Source: Leifsonia shinshuensis (GTDB lineage Bacteria > Actinomycetota > Actinomycetes > Actinomycetales > Microbacteriaceae). Taken from it: DNA of 64,000 nucleotides. The translations under genes and the position numbers were made by a program. Positions 8,158-17,240 of this stretch are shown one piece after another; position 1 is the first letter of the stretch; every line of letters begins with the position of its first letter. Location: positions 3,348,001-3,412,000 of the forward strand of contig NZ_JACCFL010000001.1 of the NCBI RefSeq assembly GCF_013410375.1. The letters are read 5' to 3'. A model generated the notes under the pieces. The model saw only the letters and a list, made by a program, of their open reading frames with translations. It made no database searches and was not told the origin of the DNA.

Positions 8158-9618
8158 ATGACTTCGGAGAACACGGTCGCCCAGCGTCGGGCGGCCACTG
8201 CGATCGGCGCGACCGCTGCGCTGATCGGCTGGCTCGCGCTGGTCGAGCTCACCAGCGGCATCCTGCAGGGCTACTACGTGCCGCTGATCTCCGACATCGT
8301 CAAGCATCTGGGCATCCACGACGCCGACTACAACTGGTTCGAGGCCGCCCAGCTGCTGCTCTCCGCCCTCGTCGTCCCCGTGCTCGCCAAGCTCGGCGAC
8401 ATGTTCGGGCACAAGCGCATCCTGCTGGTCGCGACCGTGCTCACCGCGCTGTCCAGCTGGGCGCTCGCCTTCTCGCACGACTTCACGACGTACCTCATCG
8501 CCTTCGCGCTGCAGGGCTTCTACGTGGTCTGGCTGCCGCTGGAGATCGCGCTGATCTTCGACCGCGGCCGCCGCACGAACACCGCGGCGTCGCGCACCCG
8601 GCGCGCCGCCGGCCTGCTCGTGGTGGCCCTGGAGTTCGGCGCCATCGTCGGCGCGATCGGCGCCGGGCTGCTCTTCGACGCGCTCGGCCAGAACGTGACG
8701 ACCACCCTCATGGTGCCCGCCGCCGCGGTCACGCTCGTGTTCTTCGCGATCCTGTTCGGCGTCCCGGAGTCGGAGCCGGTCCGCGGCCGGACCCTGGACG
8801 GCGTCGGCTTCGTCCTGCTGACCCTCGCCCTCCTGCTCATCACCTCCGGCCTGACGTTCCTCCGCATCGACGGGGTCGGCACCTGGTGGGTCTGGGCGCT
8901 GATCGTCCTCGGCGTCCTCGCGTTCATCCCCTTCGGCCGCTGGGAGCTCAGGCAGAAGGACCCGGCGATCGACCTGCGCGTGCTGCGGCAGCCGAACATG
9001 TGGCCGGTGCAGCTCACCGCCGGCCTGATCGGGATCAGCCTGCTCGGCGCCCAGGCCCCGCTCAGCACCTACGCGGGCACCGACCCCGTGAACGGCTACG
9101 GCCTCGGGCTGAGCGCCGGGCAGCGCAGCATCCTGATCGGCGCGTACCTCATCTCGATGATCGTCGGTGCGGTGCTCTTCCCGGTCGTCTCGTCGTGGCT
9201 GAGCCCGCGCGTGACGCTGATCGGGGCGTCGTTCCTGGTGGCGATCGGGTACCTGCTCTTCCTGCCGTTCCACCTGGAGACCTGGCAGGTGTTCACCAAC
9301 ATGGCGATCGCGGGCATCGGCTCCGGCGCCCTGGTCGGGGCGCTCCCCGCCGCTGCGGCGGCCGCCGCCCCGCGCGGGCAGACCGGCGTCGCGACCGCGA
9401 TGACGAACACGACCAAGACGATCGGCGGCTCGTTCGCGTCCGCCGTCTTCGGCGTCGTGCTGCTCACCGGCGCCGCGACCGTCACGGCGACCGCGGCGAG
9501 CCTGTTCGGCTACATGCTGGTCTGGACCATCTGCGGGCTCGGCGCACTGGTGGCCGCCGTGCTGCTGTTCTTCGTGCCGCGCCTGGCCTTCGCCGACGCG
9601 GAGGCGACGATCGTCTGA
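8158..9618 (+). CDS. MFS transporter
   Basis: 486 aa major-facilitator transporter with about 12-14 membrane helices. The loop 2-3 motif appears as AKLGDMFGHKRILLV (variant of GxLaDrxGrkxxl), and an early helix ends in SDIVKHLGI. Likely a proton-driven exporter; substrate unknown. TAGCAT at 8146-8151 lies 6 nt before the ATG, so the message is probably leaderless. Downstream, 23 nt after the stop, comes a nucleotidyltransferase gene with a good ribosome binding site that could be in the same transcript. Confidence 0.88.
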   Translation: MTSENTVAQRRAATAIGATAALIGWLALVELTSGILQGYYVPLISDIVKHLGIHDADYNWFEAAQLLLSALVVPVLAKLGDMFGHKRILLVATVLTALSSWALAFSHDFTTYLIAFALQGFYVVWLPLEIALIFDRGRRTNTAASRTRRAAGLLVVALEFGAIVGAIGAGLLFDALGQNVTTTLMVPAAAVTLVFFAILFGVPESEPVRGRTLDGVGFVLLTLALLLITSGLTFLRIDGVGTWWVWALIVLGVLAFIPFGRWELRQKDPAIDLRVLRQPNMWPVQLTAGLIGISLLGAQAPLSTYAGTDPVNGYGLGLSAGQRSILIGAYLISMIVGAVLFPVVSSWLSPRVTLIGASFLVAIGYLLFLPFHLETWQVFTNMAIAGIGSGALVGALPAAAAAAAPRGQTGVATAMTNTTKTIGGSFASAVFGVVLLTGAATVTATAASLFGYMLVWTICGLGALVAAVLLFFVPRLAFADAEATIV

Positions 9619-9641
9619 CAGGACCCGATCAGAGGGGGATC

Positions 9642-10433
9642 ATGGACACGCAGCTACCGCCGCAGGTCGGCGAGGCACTCACCCGATTTCTTCTCGAGCA
9701 ACGGCGTCTCGCCCCCGGCCTGGTCAGCCGCGCCGTCGTCACCGGATCCGCGGCGACCGGCGACTGGCACGACGGCGTCAGCGACATCGACGTGGTGTTC
9801 GTCGTCACCCGCGACCCGGTGGACGACCTCCCGGCGCTCGCTCCCCTGCACGCCGAGTCGTCGCCGCACATCGACGGGGTCTATCTCACCGAGGCGGAGA
9901 TCGCCCGCGGACCCGACCAGGTGGAGGCGGCGCCGCAGGTGGTGGAGGGCGTGCTGCTGAGCGCCCTCGCCGGCGGCAGCCTGACCTGGGCGACCTGGCG
10001 GGAGCTGGAGGACGGCGTGCAGGGCGTCGTGGACGGCGGCGATGTGATCTGGACGCCGACCGCGGACCGGCACCCGGACACTGCGACGCACCTGGCGACC
10101 CGCGCCCGCAGCGACCTCATCGACTTCTGGGAGCCGGTCGGCGACAGCGCCGAGGCCGAGCTCGCCGACCGCGGACCGGACGACCCGGTGCGCCCGGAGA
10201 CGGTGCGCTGGCTGGCCCTCAGCCCCATCCGCCTGGTGGAGACGATGGAGTCCGGCCGCATCGTCTCCAAGACCGACGCCGCCCGAGCGGCCGCGGCCCG
10301 CTGGCCGGAGCACGCCGACCTCCTCGACCGCGCCGTGCGCGACCGCGCGGGCGAGCGGCAGACCTTCGTCACCGCCGACGCCCGGCAAGCCATCGCCCTC
10401 CTCCGCCAGTGCGTGGCCCTCGCCCGCCGCTGA
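9642..10433 (+). CDS. Aminoglycoside-adenylyltransferase-like nucleotidyltransferase
   Basis: 263 aa. The N-terminal nucleotidyltransferase domain holds the signature VVTGSAATGDWHDG followed by SDIDVVFVV, the metal-binding Asp pair of the Pol-beta superfamily. The C-terminal half is helical and resembles the C-terminal domain of AadA-type enzymes. The family transfers AMP to aminoglycosides, but many chromosomal members have no known drug substrate, so resistance is not claimed. An AGAGGGGG ribosome site precedes the ATG. Transcription ends in the long hairpin at 10443-10500. Confidence 0.75.
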   Translation: MDTQLPPQVGEALTRFLLEQRRLAPGLVSRAVVTGSAATGDWHDGVSDIDVVFVVTRDPVDDLPALAPLHAESSPHIDGVYLTEAEIARGPDQVEAAPQVVEGVLLSALAGGSLTWATWRELEDGVQGVVDGGDVIWTPTADRHPDTATHLATRARSDLIDFWEPVGDSAEAELADRGPDDPVRPETVRWLALSPIRLVETMESGRIVSKTDAARAAAARWPEHADLLDRAVRDRAGERQTFVTADARQAIALLRQCVALARR

Positions 10434-10442
10434 CCCGTGCGA

Positions 10443-10500
10443 CGAAACGTGAGTCGTTGCGGATTCCAGGTCACTGGTTTCCGCAACGACTCACGTTTCG
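10443..10500. terminator. Long bidirectional hairpin between convergent genes
   Basis: A perfect 21 bp inverted repeat (left arm 10443-10463 starting CGAAACGTGAGTCG, right arm 10480-10500) encloses a 16 nt spacer that itself pairs CCAG with CTGG around a GTCA loop. It separates the convergent stops of the nucleotidyltransferase (10433) and metY (10509). Confidence 0.85.
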
Positions 10501-10508
10501 ATGGAGGG

Positions 10509-11831
10509 TTAGACGCGGGCGGCGTCGGCTACGGCTCGGGCGGCGGCCAGGCCGGCGGAGAGGTCGGCCTTGAGGTCGTCGATGTTCTCCAGGCCGACCG
10601 AGAGGCGCACCAGGCCCGGCGTGACGCCCGCGGTGAGCTGCTGCTCCGGGGTCAGCTGGGAGTGCGTGGTCGACGCCGGGTGGATGACCAGGCTGCGCAC
10701 GTCGCCGATGTTGGCGAGGTGGCTGAACAGCTTCAGGCTGTCGACGAGGGCCGCGCCCGCGTCCACGCCGCCCTTGAGCTCGAACGACAGCACCGCGCCG
10801 ACGCCCTTCGGGGCGTACTTGTTCGCGGCGGCGTACCACGGGCTGGTCGGCAGGCCGGAGTAGTTCACGGAGGCCACGTCGGGGTGGGCCTCCAGGAACT
10901 CCGCGATCTCCTGCGCGTTCTGGGTGTGCCGCTCGACGCGCAGCGAGAGGGTCTCGATGCCCTGGATGAGCTGCCAGGCGCTGGCCGGCGCGATCGCCGA
11001 GCCGAGGTCGCGGAGCAGCTGCACGCGGGCCTTGATGATGTAGGCGAGGCCGTCGCCGACCGCGGCCGTGTAGACGGCGCCGTGGTACGACGGGTCCGGC
11101 TGGGTGAGGCCGGGGAACTTGTCGGCGTTCTTCGACCACTCGAACTTCCCGCCGTCGACGACGACGCCGCCGATGACCGTGCCGTGGCCGCCGAGGAACT
11201 TGGTGGCCGAGTGCACGATGATGTCGGCGCCGTGCTCGAACGGGCGGATCAGGTACGGGGTCGCGATCGTGTTGTCCACGATCAGCGGAACGCCGGCCTC
11301 GTGCGCGACGTCGGCGACGAGGGCGATGTCGAGGATGTTGATCTTCGGGTTGCCGATGGTCTCCGCGAAGAACAGCTTGGTGTTCGGGCGGACGGCGCGG
11401 CGCCACTCCTCGGCGTCGTCCTGGTTCTCCACGAACGTCGTCTCGATGCCGAGCTTCGCCAGCGTGTACTTGAACAGGTTGTAGGTGCCGCCGTAGATCG
11501 AGCTGGAGGACACGATGTGGTCGCCGGCCTGGGCGATGTTCAGCACCGCGAAGGTCTCCGCCGCCTGGCCGGACGCGACGAGGAGGGCGCCGGTGCCCCC
11601 TTCGAGCGCGGCGACGCGCTCCTCGACGACCGCCTGGGTCGGGTTCTGGATGCGGGTGTAGATGTTTCCGAACTCGGCGAGCGCGAACAGGTTCTTCGCG
11701 TGCTGCGCGTTGTTGAAGACGTAGGAGGTCGTCTGGTAGATCGGCGTGGCGCGCGCGTTGGTGACGGGGTCCGGCGCGGCGCCGCTGTGGATCTGCTTGG
11801 TCTCGAACTGCCAGTCGGCGGCGTCGGTCAT
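10509..11831 (-). CDS. metY: O-acetylhomoserine aminocarboxypropyltransferase / sulfhydrylase
   Basis: PLP enzyme (440 aa) converting O-acetylhomoserine and sulfide to homocysteine. It belongs to the Cys/Met-metabolism family: start FETKQIHSGAAPDPVTNARATPI, Tyr-rich TTSYVFNN, substrate-binding YTRIQNPT, the PLP-lysine in HSATKFLGGHGT, and the C-terminal GLVRLSVGLENIDDL. Length and HSG start match MetY rather than MetB. The ATG has an AGGAG site about 9 nt upstream. A sigma-A-type promoter lies at 11894-11922. The partner enzyme, homoserine acetyltransferase MetX, is encoded 1.7 kb away on the other strand, so the pathway is nearly clustered here. Confidence 0.95.
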   Translation of the reverse strand: MTDAADWQFETKQIHSGAAPDPVTNARATPIYQTTSYVFNNAQHAKNLFALAEFGNIYTRIQNPTQAVVEERVAALEGGTGALLVASGQAAETFAVLNIAQAGDHIVSSSSIYGGTYNLFKYTLAKLGIETTFVENQDDAEEWRRAVRPNTKLFFAETIGNPKINILDIALVADVAHEAGVPLIVDNTIATPYLIRPFEHGADIIVHSATKFLGGHGTVIGGVVVDGGKFEWSKNADKFPGLTQPDPSYHGAVYTAAVGDGLAYIIKARVQLLRDLGSAIAPASAWQLIQGIETLSLRVERHTQNAQEIAEFLEAHPDVASVNYSGLPTSPWYAAANKYAPKGVGAVLSFELKGGVDAGAALVDSLKLFSHLANIGDVRSLVIHPASTTHSQLTPEQQLTAGVTPGLVRLSVGLENIDDLKADLSAGLAAARAVADAARV

Positions 11832-11893
11832 GGCTTGAGCTCCTTGTTCGGGTGATGGCCTTCGGGTGGTGTCACCGAAAGGTGGTCGCTCAC

Positions 11894-11922
11894 ACGCTAG
11901 ACTCGCGGCCGCGCGCGGGCAA
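11894..11922 (-). promoter_or_regulatory. Predicted metY promoter
   Basis: On the minus strand TTGCCC (11922-11917) is followed after 17 nt by TAGCGT (11899-11894), leaving a leader of roughly 55 nt before the metY ATG. I looked for a SAM riboswitch in the leader and could not recognise one. Confidence 0.55.
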
Positions 11923-11961
11923 CGTGCCCGAAACATGCCGTAACCCGTGAGAATAGGCAGC

Positions 11962-12738
11962 ATGAGCAGCAGACGTGTGGTCGTGACGGGAGCGAGTTCG
12001 GGGATCGGTGCGGCGACGGTCCGCCTGTTCCGCGAGCGGGGCTGGGAGGTCGTCGGTGTCGCCCGCCGACAGGAGCGCCTGGACGAGCTCGCGGCCGAGA
12101 CCGGCGCCGAGGTCTTCGCCGCCGACCTGACCCGCCAGGAGGACGTGGACGCGCTGCGCGACCACCTCGCCGCGACCGGCCCGATCCACGCCCTGGTCAA
12201 CAACGCGGGCGGCGCCAAGGGGCTCGACTCGGTGGAGGCCTCCAGCGTGGACGACTGGGTCTGGATGTACGAGATCAACGTCATCGGGACCAAGCGCGTG
12301 ATCAGCGCGCTGCTCCCGCTGCTGCGCGACGGCGCGCGGGCGACCGGGCACGCCGACATCGTCAACCTCACCTCCATCGCCGGCCTCAACGCCTACGTGG
12401 GCGGCGGCGGGTACAACGCGGCGAAGTTCGCCGAGCACGCCCTCACCGAGGTGCTGCGCCTGGAGCTGAACGGCGAGCCGATCCGCGTGGTCGAGGTCGC
12501 GCCGGGCATGGTCGCCACCGAGGAGTTCTCGCTGGTCCGCTTCGGCGGCGACAAGGACAAGCGCGACGCCGTCTACGAGGACGTCCCGGAGCCGCTGACC
12601 GCCGAGGACGTCGCGGAGACCATCGTGCACGCGCTCGAGCTGCCGCGGCACGTCGACCTCGACCTGATCGTGGTGAAGCCGGTCGCGCAGGCGGCCTCCT
12701 ACCGGTTCGCCAAGGGCGAGTTGACGGTCAAGGGCTGA
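11962..12738 (+). CDS. Short-chain dehydrogenase/reductase (YdfG-like)
   Basis: 258 aa classical SDR. Cofactor site VVTGASSGIGAATVRLF at the N-terminus, NNAG motif near residue 87, and the catalytic YNAAK (Tyr-x3-Lys) near 155. VAPGMVATEEFSLVRFGGD and the helix after it are typical of YdfG-type NADP-dependent 3-hydroxy acid (serine/allo-threonine) dehydrogenases, so an L-allo-threonine/serine-type substrate is plausible. The ATG at 11962 is preferred over the GTG at 11947 because homologues start there and GAGAAT lies 7 nt upstream. Divergent from metY. Confidence 0.88.
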   Translation: MSSRRVVVTGASSGIGAATVRLFRERGWEVVGVARRQERLDELAAETGAEVFAADLTRQEDVDALRDHLAATGPIHALVNNAGGAKGLDSVEASSVDDWVWMYEINVIGTKRVISALLPLLRDGARATGHADIVNLTSIAGLNAYVGGGGYNAAKFAEHALTEVLRLELNGEPIRVVEVAPGMVATEEFSLVRFGGDKDKRDAVYEDVPEPLTAEDVAETIVHALELPRHVDLDLIVVKPVAQAASYRFAKGELTVKG

Positions 12739-12751
12739 CGGGACGGCGACG

Positions 12752-13450
12752 GTGGCGGACGACGCGAAGCGCAAGCGCTGGGAGGCGGCCACGGTGTGGC
12801 CGGGCGTCGTCTCGAGCGTCGTCTTCCTGGTCGCCTACTCGTGGACCGTCCTCGAGCCGAACATGGGGAGGCTGCTCTACAGCGTTCTCATCACACTGCT
12901 CGCGCTGATCTGGGTCGCCTTCCTGGTCGACTACGTGGTGCGCTTCCGGCTCGCGGAGGACAAGCGGAGCTTCGTGAAGCACAACGTCGTGGATCTGCTG
13001 TCGGTGCTGATCCCGGTCGCGCGCCCGTTCCGGCTGATCGCCGACCTGTTCCGGCTCCCGAGCCTCCGCGGCGGCAGCGGGAGCCACCTGCGCCGGCGCA
13101 TCCTGATCGTCGCCGGCACGTTCGTGGTGATGTTCATCTACGTCATCTCGCTCGCCGTGTACCAGGTCGAGCGCTACGCGCCCGGCTCGAATATCCACTC
13201 GTTCGGCGACTCGCTGTGGTGGGCGTGCGTGACGATGGCGACCGTGGGCTACGGCGACTACTACCCGGTCACGGTCACCGGCCGCTTGCTCGCCATCGTG
13301 CTGATGATCGGCGGCATCGCGATCGTCGGCACCGCGAGCGCGACCATCGTCAACTACCTCAGCGAGCAGACCCAGCAGGCCAGGGAGCGGCGGGCGCGGG
13401 AGCACCGGCCGGCGGACCGGGCCGACCGCGAGGCGGACGACGAGGACTAG
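12752..13450 (+). CDS. Voltage-gated-type potassium channel
   Basis: 232 aa ion channel subunit with six membrane segments. The selectivity filter is unmistakable: TMATVGYGDYYP (about residues 163-174). An S4-like segment with spaced arginines (RPFRLIADLFRLPSLRGG) precedes the pore module. The C-terminal 25 residues are highly charged and cytoplasmic. It would act as a homotetramer. The GTG start lies 13 nt after the SDR stop, so both are probably one transcript; there is no good ribosome site, which suggests coupling. Confidence 0.9.
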   Translation: MADDAKRKRWEAATVWPGVVSSVVFLVAYSWTVLEPNMGRLLYSVLITLLALIWVAFLVDYVVRFRLAEDKRSFVKHNVVDLLSVLIPVARPFRLIADLFRLPSLRGGSGSHLRRRILIVAGTFVVMFIYVISLAVYQVERYAPGSNIHSFGDSLWWACVTMATVGYGDYYPVTVTGRLLAIVLMIGGIAIVGTASATIVNYLSEQTQQARERRAREHRPADRADREADDED

Positions 13451-13502
13451 CCCCGGGCGTAACACTGAGCCGCCCGGTCCCGCGCTCGGGGAGAATGGGC
13501 CC

Positions 13503-14708
13503 ATGGAGTGGCAGACCTCGGCGGACACGGCACCCTCGAGCTTCATCACGGAGGCTCAGGCGCGGTCGCTGCTCGGCAAGCCCGCGGCGAGCGGGGCGTG
13601 GAAGGAGTCCGACCCGCCGGGGTCGCGGTCCTTCGCCGGCATCGGCGCCTTCGCGTTCGAGAGCGGCGAGAGTCTTCCGTTCGTCCGGGTCGCCTACGAG
13701 ACGTGGGGCGAGCTGTCCGAGGCGCGCGACAACGCCGTGCTCGTGCTGCACGCGCTGACCGGCGACAGCCACGCCGTCGGCGCCTCCGGTCCCGGACATC
13801 CCACGGCCGGCTGGTGGCAGGGGATCATCGGCCCGGGGAAGGCGATCGACACCGACCGCTGGTTCGTCGTCGTCCCGAACATGCTGGGCGGCTGCCAGGG
13901 CACCACCGGCCCCGCCTCGATCGCACCGGACGGCGCCGAGTGGGGCCCGCGCTTCCCATTCACGACCATCCGCGACCAGGTCAACGCGCAGGCCGCGTTC
14001 TCCGACGCGATCGGCGTGGACCGCTGGGCCGCCGTCATCGGCGGCTCGATGGGCGGCATGCAGGCGCTGGAGTGGGCCGTGACCTTCCCGGAGCGGGTGG
14101 AACGGCTCGCCGTGCTCGCGGCTCCGCCGTTCTCCACCGCCGACCAGATCGCGCTCAACTCCGTGCAGATCGAGGCCGTGCGCACCGACCCGCTCTTCCA
14201 CGGCGGCTACTACTACGACGAGAAGGACGGCGAGGGCCCGCACCGCGGGCTGGCGCTGGCCAGGAGGATGGCGCTGCTCAACTACCGCAGCCCGTCCGAG
14301 CTCAACGAGCGCTTCGAGCGCGCGTGGCAGAGCGGGATCAGCCCGCTCGGCGGCGGCGGCCGGTTCGCGGTGGAGTCGTACCTCGACTTCCACGGCAACA
14401 AGTTCACCCGCCGTTTCGACGCGAACAGCTACCTGACGCTGGTCGAGGCGATGAACTCCCACGATGTCGGCCGCGGACGCGGCGGCCTCGTGGCCGCGCT
14501 CTCCCGCGTGACGGCGCGCACCCTGGTGGTCGGCATCGACAGCGACCGGCTGTTCCCGTTGGAGGGCCAGCAGCTCATCGCCTCCCACCTCCCGGACACG
14601 ATCGACGGTAGAGTTCCGGTGGTGATCCGCTCCGACTTCGGTCACGACGGATTCCTGATCGAGGACGACGCGGTCAGCGAGCAGCTGAGGAGGCTGCTGG
14701 CGGCATAG
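13503..14708 (+). CDS. metX: Homoserine O-acetyltransferase
   Basis: Acetylates homoserine with acetyl-CoA, the first committed step of methionine synthesis; the product feeds MetY (10509-11831). The 401 aa alpha/beta-hydrolase contains LVLHALTGDSHAVG (oxyanion hole), the nucleophile elbow VIGGSMGGMQALEW, the Asp in VVGIDSDRLFP and the His in SDFGHDGFL. Length is normal for MetX. GAGAAT ends exactly 6 nt before the ATG, so the message may be leaderless. The kinase gene follows after 16 nt. Confidence 0.95.
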   Translation: MEWQTSADTAPSSFITEAQARSLLGKPAASGAWKESDPPGSRSFAGIGAFAFESGESLPFVRVAYETWGELSEARDNAVLVLHALTGDSHAVGASGPGHPTAGWWQGIIGPGKAIDTDRWFVVVPNMLGGCQGTTGPASIAPDGAEWGPRFPFTTIRDQVNAQAAFSDAIGVDRWAAVIGGSMGGMQALEWAVTFPERVERLAVLAAPPFSTADQIALNSVQIEAVRTDPLFHGGYYYDEKDGEGPHRGLALARRMALLNYRSPSELNERFERAWQSGISPLGGGGRFAVESYLDFHGNKFTRRFDANSYLTLVEAMNSHDVGRGRGGLVAALSRVTARTLVVGIDSDRLFPLEGQQLIASHLPDTIDGRVPVVIRSDFGHDGFLIEDDAVSEQLRRLLAA

Positions 14709-14724
14709 AGGGGAACGGAGGGGC

Positions 14725-15891
14725 ATGTCGCGCATCCAGAAGGAGCGTGATCGGCTACTCGCCACCACCGCCCGCACCGTCGGCCTCACCGCCACGGCGA
14801 CGACGCTGTTCACCCTCAGCGTGCCGGGGACCATCCCGCTGCCGCTCTACTTCGCCTCGCTGGTGCTGCTGACCTGCATGGGCGTCGCCCAGTTCCAGCT
14901 CGCCACCCTCAGCCGCCTGACGGTCTGGATGTGCGTGATCGTCGTCGCGGGGGTCGGGCTGATCCTGCTGCACCTGCTGCCGATGGCGCAGCTCGGGCCG
15001 TCGGCGGTGACCACGATCGGCGTCATCGGCGCCGTCGGCATCGCCAGCGTCTCGGTCATCGCGCCGACCTCCCGCGCCCGCACGCTGCTGGCGATCACGG
15101 CAGGCGCCCTCACGATCGCCGCGACGGTGAGCACGCTGGCCGCCACCGGGTCCCGGCTCGCCGAGGTGCTGATCTTCATCGCCGCCGGCTGGGTCGCGCT
15201 CACCGCGACCGGCATCTGGCTCTCGCGCACGGTGCCGCGCACCCTCAAGCGCATCTCCACGATGAGCCGCGCCTACCGGGTCGAGCGCCAGGCGAGCGAG
15301 ACGGAGGCCCGCCGCCGCCAGGGCGCCCGGCTCCTGCACGACACCGTGCTCGCCACCCTCACCCTGCTGGCGCACTCCGGCGTCGGCGTCGGCGTCGGCG
15401 CGCTGCGCGAGCAGGCCGCCGAGGACGCCGCGCTGCTCCGCCAGCTGCGGCTCGGCTTCACCCCCGACCCGACGCGCTCCGGCGACTACCGGCTCAAGCC
15501 CGTGGAGGAGTCGACGCTCGGCAACACGCTCGAGTCGGTCAAGCAGCGCTTCCGCCGGATGGGGCTGGAGGTCAACTGGCACGGCGCCGGCCAGGTGCTG
15601 CTGCCCAGTGACGTCCTCGACTCGTTCCTGCTCGCCCTCGGCGAGTGCCTGGAGAACGTGCGCAGGCACTCCGGCGTGAACGAGGCGCACGTGACCATCA
15701 CCGACGACGAGACCACGGTGCGCGCGATGGTCACCGACGCGGGCAAGGGCTTCGACGTCGCCAGCATCGAGGAGGGCAGGCTCGGCTTCACCGAGTCGAT
15801 CGTCGCCCGCCTGCGCGACGTCGGGGGCAACGCCCGGCTGTTCTCGTCCCCGGGCAGCGGGACCACGGTGGTGCTGGAGGTGCCCAAGTGA
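14725..15891 (+). CDS. Sensor histidine kinase (NarL/DesK-type partner)
   Basis: 388 aa. The N-terminal about 170 residues form five to six membrane helices with only short loops, so it probably senses a membrane or intramembrane signal. The phosphoacceptor box GARLLHDTVLATLTLLA has His at about 205, typical of HisKA_3 kinases. The ATP-binding domain shows the N-box GECLENVRRHSG, the G1 box VTDAGKGFD and the G2-like ESIVARLRDVGG. It should phosphorylate the LuxR-type regulator at 17241. The stop overlaps the next gene (GTGA), so the kinase and the kinase-like protein are made together. Confidence 0.9.
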   Translation: MSRIQKERDRLLATTARTVGLTATATTLFTLSVPGTIPLPLYFASLVLLTCMGVAQFQLATLSRLTVWMCVIVVAGVGLILLHLLPMAQLGPSAVTTIGVIGAVGIASVSVIAPTSRARTLLAITAGALTIAATVSTLAATGSRLAEVLIFIAAGWVALTATGIWLSRTVPRTLKRISTMSRAYRVERQASETEARRRQGARLLHDTVLATLTLLAHSGVGVGVGALREQAAEDAALLRQLRLGFTPDPTRSGDYRLKPVEESTLGNTLESVKQRFRRMGLEVNWHGAGQVLLPSDVLDSFLLALGECLENVRRHSGVNEAHVTITDDETTVRAMVTDAGKGFDVASIEEGRLGFTESIVARLRDVGGNARLFSSPGSGTTVVLEVPK

Positions 15892-17189
15892 GCCGGAACG
15901 ACCGCACCATCCCGATCTCGCGCGGGATCCTGAACGGGCGCGGACCCGGATCGTCGCGGGCGCGGTCGAAAGCGGGCGCCACGGGGACGGCCGCGCTCGC
16001 TGCGGGCGCCCTCCCCCGCGGCCGGCAGGAGCGCGACGCGCTGGGCCGGGCACGGCTCGACCTCGGCTTCAACATCGCCTCGATCGCGCTCATCGCGTTC
16101 CTGTTCGCGATCATGCTGATCACCGCGCCGTACTACCCGGAGCTGCCGTTGAGCCTGGCCGCCTGGGGCATCCTGATCGTGACGCTGGTGACCGCGCTGG
16201 TCCTGCGCTTCCGCCTGCCCGACCTGCTGCCGGACGCGCTGTTCGCCGCCGCACTCGTGCTGTGGGCCGCCGTCGTCGTGCTCGACATCCTCGGCACGGC
16301 GTCCCCGAACGGATGGTTCCCGCTGACCGCCGCCGCCTCGGTCGGGCCAGCGCTGCTGCTCTGCGTCCCCGTCCGGCCCGCGCGCGACATCCTGATCGCG
16401 ACGGCCGCGCTCGGCGTCGCCCTCGCGGTCGTCCTGCTGCTGCGGTCGTTCGGCGACATCCAGATGCTCGGCCCCGGCATCGCGACCGTGGCCATCGCGG
16501 TCGCCCCTCCCCTGGTCGGCGTCGAGGTCGTGCGCTCGCTCCGCACGCTCGTCCAGCTGGAGCTGGACCTCGTGCAGGTGCAGAGCACCGTGTCGTCGCC
16601 GGGCTACGCGGTCGGGATGATGGCCTCGGAGGAGCTCGCCAGGCTCGACCTCGCGGCCGAGCGGCTGCTCGACGGCGTCGCGACCGGCCGCACCGCGCTC
16701 CCGCTCGACGAGGCGACGGCCGACCAGGCGGCCTCCATCGCCACCGAGCTGCGCCTGCACCTCATCCAGGGCCGCAAGGAGACCTGGCTCTACCACGCGG
16801 TCACCGAGTCCGCCCTGCTCGGCCCGACGGTGACCCTCACCGACCCGGACGGCCTCGCCGCCGGCCTCACGCGCGACCAGCGCGACGGCCTGCTGACCGC
16901 GGTGTGGCTGCTCATCAGCGACCCGGTGCGTTCGGGGGCCGGCCAGGCCCGCAGTCTCACCCTCGACATCGAGCGGGCCGCAGGGCCGCAGGTCGCCGCG
17001 GGGTCGGCCGTGGCGACCGGTGCCACAATGGCTATCGTGATCACGACCACCGGTGTGCCGCGAAACGGGGTAGACCCTGCGGCGTGGCAAGCTATCCGTA
17101 AGGTGGGACGCCACACCGAGTCGTTCAGCGACTCGGCGCTGCGCATCGAGATCACCACCGTGAGCGACACCACGGCCGAGCCGGTCTGA
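15888..17189 (+). CDS. Kinase-like membrane protein lacking phosphoacceptor and ATP-binding motifs
   Basis: 433 aa. After a basic N-terminus of about 60 residues come roughly six membrane helices, then a coiled helix (SLRTLVQLELDLVQVQSTV) where a dimerisation domain would be. The C-terminal 230 residues resemble a degenerate histidine-kinase ATPase fold: RDGLLTAVWLLISDP sits where an N-box should be but has no Asn, and no DxGxG box follows. There is no phosphoacceptor His in the helix. It sits between a real kinase (overlapping start) and its regulator, so it is probably a non-catalytic partner or sensor. The GTG start is fixed by the GTGA overlap. Confidence 0.75.
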   Translation: MSRNDRTIPISRGILNGRGPGSSRARSKAGATGTAALAAGALPRGRQERDALGRARLDLGFNIASIALIAFLFAIMLITAPYYPELPLSLAAWGILIVTLVTALVLRFRLPDLLPDALFAAALVLWAAVVVLDILGTASPNGWFPLTAAASVGPALLLCVPVRPARDILIATAALGVALAVVLLLRSFGDIQMLGPGIATVAIAVAPPLVGVEVVRSLRTLVQLELDLVQVQSTVSSPGYAVGMMASEELARLDLAAERLLDGVATGRTALPLDEATADQAASIATELRLHLIQGRKETWLYHAVTESALLGPTVTLTDPDGLAAGLTRDQRDGLLTAVWLLISDPVRSGAGQARSLTLDIERAAGPQVAAGSAVATGATMAIVITTTGVPRNGVDPAAWQAIRKVGRHTESFSDSALRIEITTVSDTTAEPV

Positions 17190-17240
17190 CCCGAACCGGC
17201 ACACCAGGAAGACCGGTCACACCGGAAGAAAGGGCTGCTC

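Noticed and set aside
7594..9273. A 559-codon frame joining the phosphoribosyltransferase to antisense of the MFS gene
   Set aside because: Only the last 173 codons have protein-like composition; a GTG with a -10 hexamer 6 nt upstream gives the real start.
11832..11887. SAM riboswitch in the metY leader
   Set aside because: The leader is only about 55 nt and none of the conserved SAM-I, -II or -IV core elements could be recognised. A covariance-model search (Rfam) would settle it.
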